64,000 nucleotides of DNA from JAFAGX01 sp035623255 (lineage in GTDB: Bacteria > Acidobacteriota > Terriglobia > Terriglobales > Acidobacteriaceae). A program made the position numbers and the translations under genes. The stretch covers positions 29,562 through 93,561 of the forward strand of contig DASPTU010000041.1 in the NCBI GenBank assembly GCA_035623255.1, given 5' to 3'. Below, piece by piece: positions 42,236 through 51,070 of this stretch; positions within the stretch are counted from its first letter, which is position 1, and each line of letters opens with the position of its first letter. The notes under the pieces are model-generated. The model did no database searches and was not told the DNA's origin. It worked only from the letters and a program-made list of their open reading frames with translations.

Positions 42236-44644
42236 TTATTTATAGATCAGGTATTTTTGCCGCGTCTGTTCAAACCTCTGCAAGTCTTCTTGCCAATCCT
42301 GCGCAATTCGCCGTGGATCTTCTGCTTTTGCGAGCGCTTCATAGGCTGCATCATTTACCAGCAATTCAGTCAGGCGCTGCATGTGAAATTGCTGGGAATA
42401 AAGTTTCTGCAGCGCCGAAGCCAACTCCAGGCCCAACTCCGGACCATCCAGAACATTCCGTTCTACTAACAGGACATTCACGCCGTTGCATTGTTGTCCA
42501 GCATAGTTGCTGGAGGCGGGCGTAAAAGTGACAGGCACAAAACGGACTCCTGAAATTTGTCTCTGATTCAGGTATTGCGCGAGTTCACGGGCGTTGATCC
42601 ACGGCGCCCCAACCAATTCGAAAGGCATATCGGTACCACGGCCAACGGAGACGTTGGTTCCCTCTACCAACGCAACACCCGAATATAGGGCAGCCTCGGA
42701 GAGACTGCGGAGGTTGGGGGAAGGATTGATCCATTGCATCCCAGTAGAGTCGTACCAATCGCCGCGCATCCACCCTTCCATCGGAATCACCTGCAATCGA
42801 GCCTTGAGGTTGCGCTCGCCGTTGAAGAGTTTGGCGAGTTCTCCCATGGTCATTCCATGGCGAATCGGAACAGGTATGTAATTCACAAAACTCTCATGAC
42901 CGGGGTCCGAGACTGGACCTTGTACAAATGACCCCGTAACAGGGTTGGGACGGTCCAGTACGATGATCTCAATACCTGCTGCCGCTGCCCCTTCCAGGAA
43001 ATATCCCAGAGTAGTTTCGTAGGTGTAGAAACGCACACCCGCATCCTGAAGATCAACCACCACCGCGTCCAAAGTCCGCAGCACTTCTTGCGAGGGCCGG
43101 CGTGCTGCATCCGTCGCCCCATAGACGCTATACACCGGAACGCCCGTCGCGGAATCTTTACTCTGTGAGATGTCGGTTGTGTCGAGTGTGCCGGTCACGC
43201 CGTGCTCTGGGCTGAAAATCGCCTGCAGAGAAATCCCGGGCGCATGTGCCAGGACGTCGATAGTCCGGCGGCCCTGACCATCCACACCCGTTTGATTCGT
43301 CAGCAAGCCGATCTTCTTATTGTTGGACGTTCCCCGAATCTCGTTGAAATTGTGCGCTTCGAGTACATCGATACCGGCCTGCACAGCTCCATTGCGAACC
43401 GCAAGTCGCCTGGCGGCGGATTGTGCTTCGTTGTATCCGGTAAGGCTGTGCCAGCGGAGGCTTTCCTTCTGTGAAACGGTGAGTTGCAAGGCGGCCGTCG
43501 CGGCAGTAGCGATTTTGGTCCTCAATGTCACCGCGCTTCCGCCCCGAGGATGGACCGCATGTGTCAGCAGAATGATGCAGGTCCTGGTCGTGGGATCAAT
43601 CCATAGCGAGGTTCCCGTGAAACCCGTGTGTCCAAACGATCCCAGGGGCAGCAGCTCCCCGCGGTTCGTCGATAAAGGTGAATCGATGTCCCAGCCAAAG
43701 CCGCGGAGAACCTGCGAGGTTGGCGGCTGCTGAGGCGTTGTCATCTTCTCGATCATCAGCTGCGAGAGGACCGGGCCGCCGCGCCGAAGAAAATCGGCAA
43801 ACTTGGTCAGATCGTCCGCGGTGGAGAACAATCCAGCGTGGCCAGCCACTCCGCCCATGCGCCGGGCAGTGGGATCGTGTACGATGCCGCGCAACATGTG
43901 CTCGTGCTCGTCAAATTGTGTCGGGGCGATTTCCGGGAGCCACGCGTGCGGCGGCAGAAATCGAGTATGAGTCATTGAGAGCGGGGAAAAAATATTCCGC
44001 TGGCAGTACTCGTCCAGCGACAAACCGGAAACCCGTTCAACCAACGCGCCCAGGACAATAAAGTTCACATCGCTGTAAATAAATTTCGATCCCGGCGGCT
44101 CCTGAAGTCGTTCGGCAAATGCCATGCGCAAGGCCGTGTCTTTTCCCTCCCACGGCTGTGACAGATCGAGATCCGGGGGTAGTCCGGAATGGTGGGTGAG
44201 CAATTCGCGAACAGTGATGTCTTCCTTGCCGTTTTGAGCGAACTCGGGAATGTATTTTGCCACCGGGTCGTTGTCACGGATTTCGCCCTTCTGCACTAGC
44301 TGCATCACGGCCGTCGTAGTAGCAACGACTTTGGTCAGCGAAGCTATGTCAAAGATCGTATCCAAGGTCATCGGCTCGCGGCGCGGCTCGATCGATCTGC
44401 TTCCGAATGCTTTTCGATAAACGACTTCTCCGTCATGGGAGACGATCAGCACGGCGCCCGGAATCTGGCGATCGGCGATGGCCTCCTCGATAACTTTGTC
44501 CAGGACATTAAGCTTCGGTGGCGTTGAAGACTTTTTGCGGGCGACCTGCGCTGATGAGCCAGCGCCACTCGGGAGAAGAGAGAGAATCGCAATTCCCGCA
44601 ATGGTTGCCAGCAGCCGCCGGTAATTACTCGAGCACGCTGTCAT
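42236..44644 (-). CDS. Exported serine beta-lactamase-fold protein fused to NamZ-type exo-muramidase
   Basis: 802 residues. A signal peptide (LLATIAGIAILSLLPSGAGS) precedes a serine beta-lactamase/transpeptidase-fold domain (about 45-385): SLTK at 102-105, YSD at 190-192 and HTG near 339, so its active site is complete. A second domain (about 423-802) is the former DUF1343, now NamZ (GH171), an exo-beta-N-acetylmuramidase: RGTSNNKKIGLLTNQTGVDG, FSPEHGVTG, DLQDAGVRFYTY, DRPNPVTG. In Bacillus these functions are separate neighbours (ybbE, ybbC), so the fusion joins a muropeptide hydrolase or esterase to muramic acid release for wall recycling. It overlaps the amidotransferase gene by 20 bases. 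Confidence 0.9.
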   Translation of the reverse strand: MTACSSNYRRLLATIAGIAILSLLPSGAGSSAQVARKKSSTPPKLNVLDKVIEEAIADRQIPGAVLIVSHDGEVVYRKAFGSRSIEPRREPMTLDTIFDIASLTKVVATTTAVMQLVQKGEIRDNDPVAKYIPEFAQNGKEDITVRELLTHHSGLPPDLDLSQPWEGKDTALRMAFAERLQEPPGSKFIYSDVNFIVLGALVERVSGLSLDEYCQRNIFSPLSMTHTRFLPPHAWLPEIAPTQFDEHEHMLRGIVHDPTARRMGGVAGHAGLFSTADDLTKFADFLRRGGPVLSQLMIEKMTTPQQPPTSQVLRGFGWDIDSPLSTNRGELLPLGSFGHTGFTGTSLWIDPTTRTCIILLTHAVHPRGGSAVTLRTKIATAATAALQLTVSQKESLRWHSLTGYNEAQSAARRLAVRNGAVQAGIDVLEAHNFNEIRGTSNNKKIGLLTNQTGVDGQGRRTIDVLAHAPGISLQAIFSPEHGVTGTLDTTDISQSKDSATGVPVYSVYGATDAARRPSQEVLRTLDAVVVDLQDAGVRFYTYETTLGYFLEGAAAAGIEIIVLDRPNPVTGSFVQGPVSDPGHESFVNYIPVPIRHGMTMGELAKLFNGERNLKARLQVIPMEGWMRGDWYDSTGMQWINPSPNLRSLSEAALYSGVALVEGTNVSVGRGTDMPFELVGAPWINARELAQYLNQRQISGVRFVPVTFTPASSNYAGQQCNGVNVLLVERNVLDGPELGLELASALQKLYSQQFHMQRLTELLVNDAAYEALAKAEDPRRIAQDWQEDLQRFEQTRQKYLIYK

Positions 44645-45392
44645 CCAGTTTCTTCTTGCCCCAGTCGGCAGCTGCCTGCACGAACGCTAAGACCAGGGGA
44701 TGAGGTTTTCCCGTCTTGGACGAAAGCTGTGGCTGAAAAAGGGTCGCGACAAAGAAACGGTGAGTAGGAGACTCGATTGCGCGGATTTCGCCCTGCGCGC
44801 CGCGCGCCACTACCGGAAATCCGGCTTCAATCGCGGCCCACTCGTAGTCACGGTTCACTTCGAAGTTGCAGAAGAACTCTTCGGTGATCGTCTCTTGCTG
44901 GTAAAAGGAATGCAAATACGAACCCGGCCGCAGTCGGATTTTGGGGATTGGCCCAGATAACTTCGGCCCTTTGCCGCCATTCGGCACAGCACAAGCGACC
45001 GGTTGAATAATGATGTTTTTGGAGTTTGGATTGTTTTCAGCCGAATCCGCGTCTTTAAGTCCGAGGACGTTGCGGGCACATTCGATGAGGGTGTACTGAA
45101 ATCCGCCGCACGTGCCGAGAAATGGCCAGTCACGCCGGCGAGCAAATTCAATCCCTTTGAGCATGCCATCAAAGCTCCGATAGGGACTCCCCGGGGCGGC
45201 CCAGATTCCGTCGAAACTCTCCAGCTTCTTCTCGGCGCACGACTCCAGCAGCGACGGGGTGGCAAGCCAGTGCGATTCGACGGACTGGTTCAGCTTCGCA
45301 GAGGCATGCTGCAGCGATTTTTCAATCGCGGGTAGCGTCGGGGACTTCGGATCGAAGTCCCCTAAGATCCCAATGCGAACAGAATCGGCCAC
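44625..45392 (-). CDS. CTP synthase-like class I glutamine amidotransferase, degenerate triad
   Basis: 255 residues resembling only the C-terminal glutaminase domain of CTP synthase, without the synthetase part. The nucleophile Cys is kept (FLGTCGGFQY, Cys95). The usual FHPE motif is FQPQ (ATLFQPQLSS near 215), so both catalytic His and Glu are replaced by Gln. The final GKPHPLVLAFVQAA aligns with the CTP synthase end. It therefore probably lacks normal glutaminase activity. From memory, databases call this group CTP synthase C-terminal region-related proteins. The start is GTG 45392. The stop overlaps the NamZ fusion start, so they are co-translated. The role is unknown. Confidence 0.85.
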   Translation of the reverse strand: MADSVRIGILGDFDPKSPTLPAIEKSLQHASAKLNQSVESHWLATPSLLESCAEKKLESFDGIWAAPGSPYRSFDGMLKGIEFARRRDWPFLGTCGGFQYTLIECARNVLGLKDADSAENNPNSKNIIIQPVACAVPNGGKGPKLSGPIPKIRLRPGSYLHSFYQQETITEEFFCNFEVNRDYEWAAIEAGFPVVARGAQGEIRAIESPTHRFFVATLFQPQLSSKTGKPHPLVLAFVQAAADWGKKKLDDSVLE

Positions 45393-45446
45393 GTGGGAAT
45401 TCTAATTGACCCTTGGCATTTCTGGTGGTGACGAAGGTGTTTACCG

Positions 45447-46010
45447 TCAGGCACCCACACCGGCTTGGGCCGGAGCCCGATCGGAATTCTCAACTCTAAA
45501 CATGGGCTGTGGCTTCAGATTCATCAAGAGGGCTACGAACGTATCGGGCACCGATTGGATGCGCGTGTTTAAGCTGTTCACAGCGTCGTTGTAGTACTCG
45601 CGCCGGTCGGCAATTTCGTTTTCCAGTTCCGTGATCCGCTTCTGCAACATAATAAAGTTCTGGTTGGCCTTAAGCCGGGGATAGTTCTCGGCGACGGCAA
45701 AAAGGCTGCGCAGAGCGGCTGTGGTCCTCAGATCAGCTTCGGCCTTCTGATTGATCGAGATGGCCTGCTGATACTGGCTGCGCGCTTGAGTGACCTTCTC
45801 CAGCGTATCCCGCTCGTAGTTGATGTATCCCCTGCACGCCTCGACGAGGTTAGGCAACTCGTCATGACGCTGTTTGAGAAGAACGTCGATGTTGGCCCAG
45901 GCCTTGGCGGTGTCATTCTTCAGGGTGATCAGTCCGTTGAAGATCAATATTACGTAGATCGTCAGGCCGACCACAGAGAAAAGAAAGGCCAGGGTGAGAA
46001 CGTTGTCCAT
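45447..46010 (-). CDS. LemA-family membrane protein
   Basis: 187 residues from ATG 46010, chosen because it begins the N-terminal helix (VLTLAFLFSVVGLTIYVILIFNGLI). The cytoplasmic or periplasmic part is a long helical bundle (DTAKAWANIDVLLKQRHDEL, NLVEACRGYINYERDTLEKV, ENYPRLKANQNFIMLQKRIT, DRREYYNDAVNSLNTRI), the full LemA signature including NDAVNSLN. LemA proteins are linked to membrane stress responses, sometimes with a TPM/YgcG protein, which is absent here. The C-terminus carries a short extension (SDRAPAQAGVGA). It is divergent from sdhC. Confidence 0.9.
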   Translation of the reverse strand: MDNVLTLAFLFSVVGLTIYVILIFNGLITLKNDTAKAWANIDVLLKQRHDELPNLVEACRGYINYERDTLEKVTQARSQYQQAISINQKAEADLRTTAALRSLFAVAENYPRLKANQNFIMLQKRITELENEIADRREYYNDAVNSLNTRIQSVPDTFVALLMNLKPQPMFRVENSDRAPAQAGVGA

Positions 46011-46177
46011 GGCTACTTTCGGAATGCTAGAGCCTGTAGCGGTACTGCACAAGAACATAAACGCCTGGATGGTTACGTTATGCACTCGGATCGACGTCAT
46101 CCATTCCTTGACTTACGTTCGCACGCACCGAGATAATAAAAAGTTATTCATTCATCATAGAGCTCATAGGAGCGTTC

Positions 46178-46906
46178 TTGGCAGTCGCCAGCACCACCAC
46201 TCCTTCGCTAATTCAACGTGGCGTAGCACCTCTTCGAGCCGGCCAGGGATATTCGTTTCTGCTTCGTCGTTTGCACTCGCTCACCGGAATCGTTCCCATA
46301 GGCCTGTTCCTGATCGAGCATTTCATCTCTAACGCTTTTGCTACCCGAGGGCCGGCTGCCTACGCGAAGCAGGTGGAACTACTAAGCGGATTCCCGTTTG
46401 TGGTCGCGCTTGAGCTGTTCGGCATCTGGCTACCCGTTCTCTTCCACTCTCTTTATGGCTTTTATATCTGGTATCGCGGTGACGGCAACGTCGTGGAGTA
46501 TCCGTGGGCCGGCAACTGGATGTACACCGCGCAGCGCTGGACCGGGGCCATTGCGTTCTTCTACATGGTTTGGCACACATGGCATTTGCGTTTCACCGGG
46601 ATCCATCTGCTTACGCATCCGGCCGCGGCGTTTGGAAAGGTCCAGGAAGAATTTCAAAACCCCTGGGCGGTGGCGTTCTATGCAGTCGGAATTCTGTGTG
46701 CCTCCTGGCACTTTTCCTACGGGCTTTGGCTGTTTGCGGCGAAGTGGGGGATTACCACTGGCGACCGTGCCCGGCGAAAATTCGGTTATGTGTGTGTGTT
46801 GATCGCGCTCTTATTTATTGGCGTCGGTGCAGCCAGCATGTACTCGTTTCTGAGTACTCCGCTGCAACCGCTGGACACGTCTGGTACGGCGATCGTGATG
46901 CGGTAG
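46178..46906 (+). CDS. sdhC: Succinate dehydrogenase cytochrome b subunit
   Basis: 242 residues, a single five-helix cytochrome b of the Bacillus/Wolinella (B-type) class that anchors the dehydrogenase and binds two hemes. Helices carry the conserved His: SFLLRRLHSLTGIVPIGLFLIEHF, LFHSLYGFYIWYRG, FFYMVWHTWHLRF and ASWHFSYGLWLFAAKWGI. The start is a TTG at 46178 with AGGAG (46168-46172) just upstream. It begins the sdhC-sdhA-sdhB operon, 8 bases before sdhA. The enzyme links the TCA cycle to the quinone pool, and B-type complexes often use menaquinone. It is divergent from the lemA-like gene. Confidence 0.93.
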   Translation: MAVASTTTPSLIQRGVAPLRAGQGYSFLLRRLHSLTGIVPIGLFLIEHFISNAFATRGPAAYAKQVELLSGFPFVVALELFGIWLPVLFHSLYGFYIWYRGDGNVVEYPWAGNWMYTAQRWTGAIAFFYMVWHTWHLRFTGIHLLTHPAAAFGKVQEEFQNPWAVAFYAVGILCASWHFSYGLWLFAAKWGITTGDRARRKFGYVCVLIALLFIGVGAASMYSFLSTPLQPLDTSGTAIVMR

Positions 46907-46914
46907 CGTAAAGA

Positions 46915-48684
46915 ATGGCATTGAATCCTCGAATCATCGTAGTAGGTGGCGGGTTGGCCGGCCTCTCGGCAGTGATAAAGATTGCCGAAATGGGCGGGCA
47001 AGTGGATCTTTTTTCTATCGTTCCAGTTAAACGCTCACACTCGGTTTGCGCCCAGGGCGGGATCAATGCGGCCAAGAACCTGAAGGGAGAAGGCGACTCC
47101 ACCTGGCAGCACTTCGACGACACCATCTACGGCGGCGACTTTCTCGCGAATCAGCCACCGGTTAAGGCGATGTGCGATGCGGCACCAGGAATCATCGACC
47201 TGCTCGACCGGATGGGGGTACCGTTCAACCGCACACCAGAGGGGTTGCTGGATTTCCGCCGTTTTGGCGGAACCCTGTACAACCGCACGGCGTTCGCCGG
47301 CGCCACCACCGGACAACAGCTTCTCTATGCGCTCGATGAGCAGGTCCGCCGCTATGAGTCCGAAGGCAAAGTGAAGAAGTACGAGCACTGGGAGTTTCTT
47401 TCCGCAGTGCTCGATTCCAAACAAATCTGCCGCGGAATTTGCGCCATGGATTTGCGCTCGATGGAAGTCCGGACATTTCCTGCCGATGCCATCATCATCG
47501 CCACCGGGGGAATCGGAGCGATTTTTGGCAAGTCGACCAACTCTGTCGTTTGTACCGGATCGGCGCAGTCCGCGCTCTACCAGCAAGGATGCTATTACGC
47601 GAACGGCGAATTCATTCAGGTACATCCCACTTCGATTCCCGGCGAAGACAAGCTGCGTTTAATGTCGGAATCCGCGCGCGGCGAAGGCGGACGGGTATGG
47701 GTGCCCAAAAAACCGGGCGACACACGCGATCCCAAGTCGATTCCGGAGAACGAGCGCTGGTATTTCCTCGAAGAATGGTACCCGAAGTATGGAAATCTGG
47801 TGCCGCGCGACGTCGCGACCCGGGCCATCTTCAAAGTTGTTTACGAATACAACCTCGGCATTGACGGCAAGCCGATGGTTTATCTCGACCTGACCCACGT
47901 TGACCGCAAGATTCTGGACCGCAAGCTGGAAGGGATTCTCGAAATCTATGAAAAGTTCGTCGGAGATGATCCCCGCGAGACGCCGATGAAGATCTTCCCC
48001 GGCATGCACTACACCATGGGCGGCCTGTGGGTGGATTTCAAGCAGGCGACCAACATTCCTGGAATCTATTCCGCAGGGGAAAGCGAATATCAGTATCACG
48101 GGGCGAACCGGTTGGGGGCGAATTCGCTGGTGTCGTGCATTTTCGGTGGGTTCGTCGCTGGCCGGGCAGCTGTGGCCTATGCGTGTAACGCTGCGGCGGC
48201 GCCAAACAATGGACATTTCGAGGCCGAGCGGAAACGTCAGGAAGAAAAGAACGGCATGCTGACGAAGGCTGAGGGAACGGAGAATCCGTTCAAGCTATGG
48301 CGGGAACTTGGCGAGTTAATGACGAAGAATTGTACGGTCATCCGTTACAACAAGGCCCTGCAAGAAACCGATGCCAAGCTATGCGAAATGCTCGAGCGAT
48401 TCCAGCGGATTAACATGAGCGACCGTTTGCAGTGGGCGAATACCAGTATTGTGTTTACGCGGCAGCTTTACAACATGCTGCAACTTGCCCGGGTGATCGC
48501 GCAGGGCGCGCAGATGCGTGACGAGTCGCGCGGCGCCCACTATAAGCCGGACTTCCCCGACCGCGACGACAAGAGTTGGCTGAAGACGACCAAGGCGTAT
48601 TTCGCGCCCGATGCCGACGAACCGAAATTCGAGTTTGAGCCGGTGGACATTTCGTTGATTCCGCCCAGGCCGAGAAAATACTGA
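46915..48684 (+). CDS. sdhA: Succinate dehydrogenase flavoprotein subunit
   Basis: 589 residues. Rossmann FAD motif IIVVGGGLAGLSAVIKIAEMG at the N-terminus; the FAD-linking His in RSHSVCAQGGINAA (about residue 40); active-site and substrate motifs HPTSIPGEDKLRLMSESARGEGG, ATRAIFKVVYEYNLG, FPGMHYTMGGLWVDF and GEYQYHGANRLGANSL. The C-terminal helical domain follows (NTSIVFTRQLYNMLQLARVI). The subunit oxidises succinate to fumarate on the cytoplasmic face. It lies 8 bases after sdhC. sdhB is separated by an unusual 250-base gap that holds a nested palindrome. Length is normal for the family. Confidence 0.96.
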   Translation: MALNPRIIVVGGGLAGLSAVIKIAEMGGQVDLFSIVPVKRSHSVCAQGGINAAKNLKGEGDSTWQHFDDTIYGGDFLANQPPVKAMCDAAPGIIDLLDRMGVPFNRTPEGLLDFRRFGGTLYNRTAFAGATTGQQLLYALDEQVRRYESEGKVKKYEHWEFLSAVLDSKQICRGICAMDLRSMEVRTFPADAIIIATGGIGAIFGKSTNSVVCTGSAQSALYQQGCYYANGEFIQVHPTSIPGEDKLRLMSESARGEGGRVWVPKKPGDTRDPKSIPENERWYFLEEWYPKYGNLVPRDVATRAIFKVVYEYNLGIDGKPMVYLDLTHVDRKILDRKLEGILEIYEKFVGDDPRETPMKIFPGMHYTMGGLWVDFKQATNIPGIYSAGESEYQYHGANRLGANSLVSCIFGGFVAGRAAVAYACNAAAAPNNGHFEAERKRQEEKNGMLTKAEGTENPFKLWRELGELMTKNCTVIRYNKALQETDAKLCEMLERFQRINMSDRLQWANTSIVFTRQLYNMLQLARVIAQGAQMRDESRGAHYKPDFPDRDDKSWLKTTKAYFAPDADEPKFEFEPVDISLIPPRPRKY

Positions 48685-48700
48685 CGGGTATTGGAGTGGA

Positions 48701-48868
48701 TCGGGAAGGGCACGACTTCAGTCGTGCCGGTTTGGTGGTTGTTTACCAAAGAGGGCTTTAGCCCCTGAGGTCGGGTTCTCGAAGACGGAGCATGAAACCT
48801 CAGCGGCTTTAAGCCGCGTGCTCTTGCTAAGTTTAGATCGGCACGAGTGGAACTCGTGCCCTTCCCGA
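48701..48868. repeat. Nested palindromic element between sdhA and sdhB
   Basis: A 168-base element bounded by a perfect 15-bp inverted repeat (48701-48715 with 48854-48868; outer arm TCGGGAAGGGCACGA). Inside are short hairpins: GGCACGACT/AGTCGTGCC (48709-48728), GGGCTTTAGCCC near 48753, GCGGCTTTAAGCCGC near 48802 and GGCACGAGT/ACTCGTGCC (48840-48860), plus a CTGAGGT/ACCTCAG pair. It sits between two operon genes without a reading frame. It looks like a palindromic mobile unit of the kind scattered through Acidobacteria genomes. Confidence 0.8.
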
Positions 48869-48937
48869 TGATTTTGGTAGCAAGGGTTTCGTTTTTTGGG
48901 AAATGTGGCGACACATCAGGGCTTAAGCTAGAAGCCA

Positions 48938-49690
48938 ATGTCTAATAACAAATCCGTCATCATCAAAATCCGCCGACAAGAGACACCCAAGGACAAAGCG
49001 CGCTGGGAAGAATTTGAGCTGGCCCACAAGCCAAACATGAACGTGATCTCCTGTCTCATGGAAATCGCGGCCAACCCTGTCACCCGTGAGGGCAAACCCA
49101 CAACCCCCATTTTTTACGATTCGAACTGCCTGGAAGAAGTTTGCGGCTCCTGCGCCATGTTGATCAACGGCCGGGCACGAATGGCCTGCTCTGCCCTGAT
49201 TGATAAGTTGGAAAAGCCCATCCGGCTGGAACCGCTTTCGAAATTCCCGATTGTGCGTGACTTGGCGGTCGATCGCCAGGTGATCTTCGAAAATCTCAAG
49301 GCCGTAAAGGCCTGGGTCCCTATCGATGGCACTTACGACCTCGGCCCGGGACCTCGAATGACCATGCAAGAGCAGGAGGCCGCATATCCGTTGTCTCGCT
49401 GCATCTCCTGCTGCTGTTGCATGGAAGTTTGCCCGCAATTTGACGAAAGCACAGGATTCGTAGGTGCGGCCGCCATTTCGCAAGTGCGGCTATTCAACAC
49501 ACATCCCACCGGCGCCGCTCTGAAACGCGAACGGCTCGCAGCCTTGATGGGTGATGGCGGCATCCATGAATGCGGATACGCACAAAACTGCGTCGAGGTT
49601 TGCCCCAAAGATATTCCGCTCACCCGCTCCATTTCCGAGGTCGGAGGCGCAGTGATGAAGCAAGCCATAACTGACCTATTTCGGAAATAG
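48938..49690 (+). CDS. sdhB: Succinate dehydrogenase iron-sulfur subunit
   Basis: 250 residues. The [2Fe-2S] ligands lie in CLEEVCGSCAMLINGRARMAC, and the [4Fe-4S] and [3Fe-4S] clusters are bound by CISCCCCMEVCPQ and CAQNCVEVCPKDIPL. The N-terminal part is plant-type ferredoxin-like, the C-terminal bacterial-ferredoxin-like. The subunit moves electrons from FAD to the cytochrome b anchor. The start ATG 48938 gives the expected length. The gene probably shares the sdhC promoter by read-through of the palindrome, unless that element blocks transcription and sdhB has its own promoter. Confidence 0.96.
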   Translation: MSNNKSVIIKIRRQETPKDKARWEEFELAHKPNMNVISCLMEIAANPVTREGKPTTPIFYDSNCLEEVCGSCAMLINGRARMACSALIDKLEKPIRLEPLSKFPIVRDLAVDRQVIFENLKAVKAWVPIDGTYDLGPGPRMTMQEQEAAYPLSRCISCCCCMEVCPQFDESTGFVGAAAISQVRLFNTHPTGAALKRERLAALMGDGGIHECGYAQNCVEVCPKDIPLTRSISEVGGAVMKQAITDLFRK

Positions 49691-49965
49691 ATTGGCAATT
49701 TTGGGCCTTGTTGATCACTCTTGCCCAGTGTTCGCGAATCGTGGCGCCTTACGAACCAGCGGTTTAGGCAGAATAGCTGAGCTTTTCTGAACGGCATCCG
49801 AGGTGCTGATTCCTTAGATGGTGTTTTGTGCGGCAAAGCTGGAGTAACTATGAGTAACAGGGTTGCTGTCTACTCTTTAGTAACCTCTGGCGAATTTCAG
49901 GGTGAAAGCTTGCATCATGCAGTAGAATAGCCGGACTCAACACCAAATAGGAGTTTATCCACTTC

Positions 49966-50772
49966 GTGGCAGTGAGAAGAAAACAAACTTTTCTGACGTT
50001 GCTGACGATCCTCAGCGTGTGTGGGCAGGTCTTCGGACTGCATCAATACGTGCCCACGCGCAACCGGCAGCCGCAGCAACATCAGGCCGTGCAACACCGC
50101 ACGGTCAGGCGGCGCGCCCATCTTCGCCGTTTGCGCTGGAATCCCGTTTTTCGTCCTTCTCACGAATCCCTCTTGCTGCAGAATGCAGAGATAGACCGGA
50201 TGGACCTACCGCGAATTCACGATGAGGCCGAACTGCAGCAATTGGTTGCCAGCGGCGATCTGGTTCCGATCGAGGAAAACGAAAGCTTGCGAATCGAGCA
50301 CCGGCTCGATCCTTCGCGGCGTTACTGCCGTCCGTGGACGCGGGACTTTTTGCAGGATTTCAGTCAGGCCTATTACAAACAGTTCCATAGCCAGATTCAG
50401 TTGAATTCAGCGGTGCGCACGGTGCTGGTCCAGAAAAAGTTGCGCCGCCACAATCGCAATGCGGCCCCGGTAGATGGGGACACAGCCTCGTCCCACCTGG
50501 CCGGAATCACGGTTGATGTGCAGCGCCGCGGAATGACCCGCCAGCAGGTCAAGTGGGTGGAACAATATTTGATGCCGCTCAAGGAACAGGGTATGGTAGA
50601 GCCTGAAGAAGAACGTCACCAGTGGGTGTTTCATATTGCAGTGTCAGGCCGCTATGCTGATCTGCACCCACCCAAGACGGTGGCCACCGAACAGCAGGAC
50701 CCAGTACCCGATCTTGGACTCGTAGACTTCCAGCCGCAACGCGTTTCCGACGCTTTCAACCGCAATCGTTAA
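49966..50772 (+). CDS. Exported M15-like (DUF5715) peptidase candidate
   Basis: 268 residues starting at GTG 49966. A hydrophobic segment (TFLTLLTILSVCGQVFGLHQ) acts as signal or anchor, followed by a basic Arg/His-rich linker (HRTVRRRAHLRRLRW). The C-terminal half has the zinc pattern of M15 peptidases: SSHLAGITVDV (His-x6-Asp), a Glu-rich stretch VEPEEERHQ, and WVFHIAV (His), preceded by SAVRTVLVQKKLRRHNRNAA. If active, it would cut D-Ala-D-Ala type bonds in peptidoglycan. I recall DUF5715 as the family name, from memory. The Zn ligands look complete, but activity is inferred. Confidence 0.72.
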   Translation: MAVRRKQTFLTLLTILSVCGQVFGLHQYVPTRNRQPQQHQAVQHRTVRRRAHLRRLRWNPVFRPSHESLLLQNAEIDRMDLPRIHDEAELQQLVASGDLVPIEENESLRIEHRLDPSRRYCRPWTRDFLQDFSQAYYKQFHSQIQLNSAVRTVLVQKKLRRHNRNAAPVDGDTASSHLAGITVDVQRRGMTRQQVKWVEQYLMPLKEQGMVEPEEERHQWVFHIAVSGRYADLHPPKTVATEQQDPVPDLGLVDFQPQRVSDAFNRNR

Positions 50773-50854
50773 TTAGTCGGAATGTCCTCCTATACCCCAC
50801 TCGCTGAAACGCGCCGCAACACGTCTTCGGGAGTATCATTGAAGCGTGCATAGC

Positions 50855-51013
50855 ATGGTTCGCTTTCTGCTATTGGCTCTCGTCGCCGTTCTTGCAATTG
50901 CTTTTCGCCTGGCCATTGCAGGGCCGTTTGGTCCCTTTGCAGCAAAGTTAGGTTTCCTGCCCAAGAGCTGGCGGCGTTGGATGCTCGGCGAAACTGCGCA
51001 GAAACCAAACTGA
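50855..51013 (+). CDS. Small single-helix membrane protein, 52 aa
   Basis: 52 residues from ATG 50855 (or GTG 50846, adding three): MVRFLLLALVAVLAIAFRLA, then AGPFGPFAAKLGFLPKSWRR and a short charged tail. One transmembrane helix followed by a Gly/Pro/Phe-rich segment and a basic WRRWMLG motif gives a plausible membrane microprotein. No family is recognised. It fills most of the gap between the M15-like and M19 peptidase genes. The call is made on composition and hydrophobicity. Confidence 0.45.
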   Translation: MVRFLLLALVAVLAIAFRLAIAGPFGPFAAKLGFLPKSWRRWMLGETAQKPN

Positions 51014-51070
51014 TTCTGTTTCGATCTTGGACGCTCCGGCTGCCTGCGTATACAATCCTCTGCTTACGCT

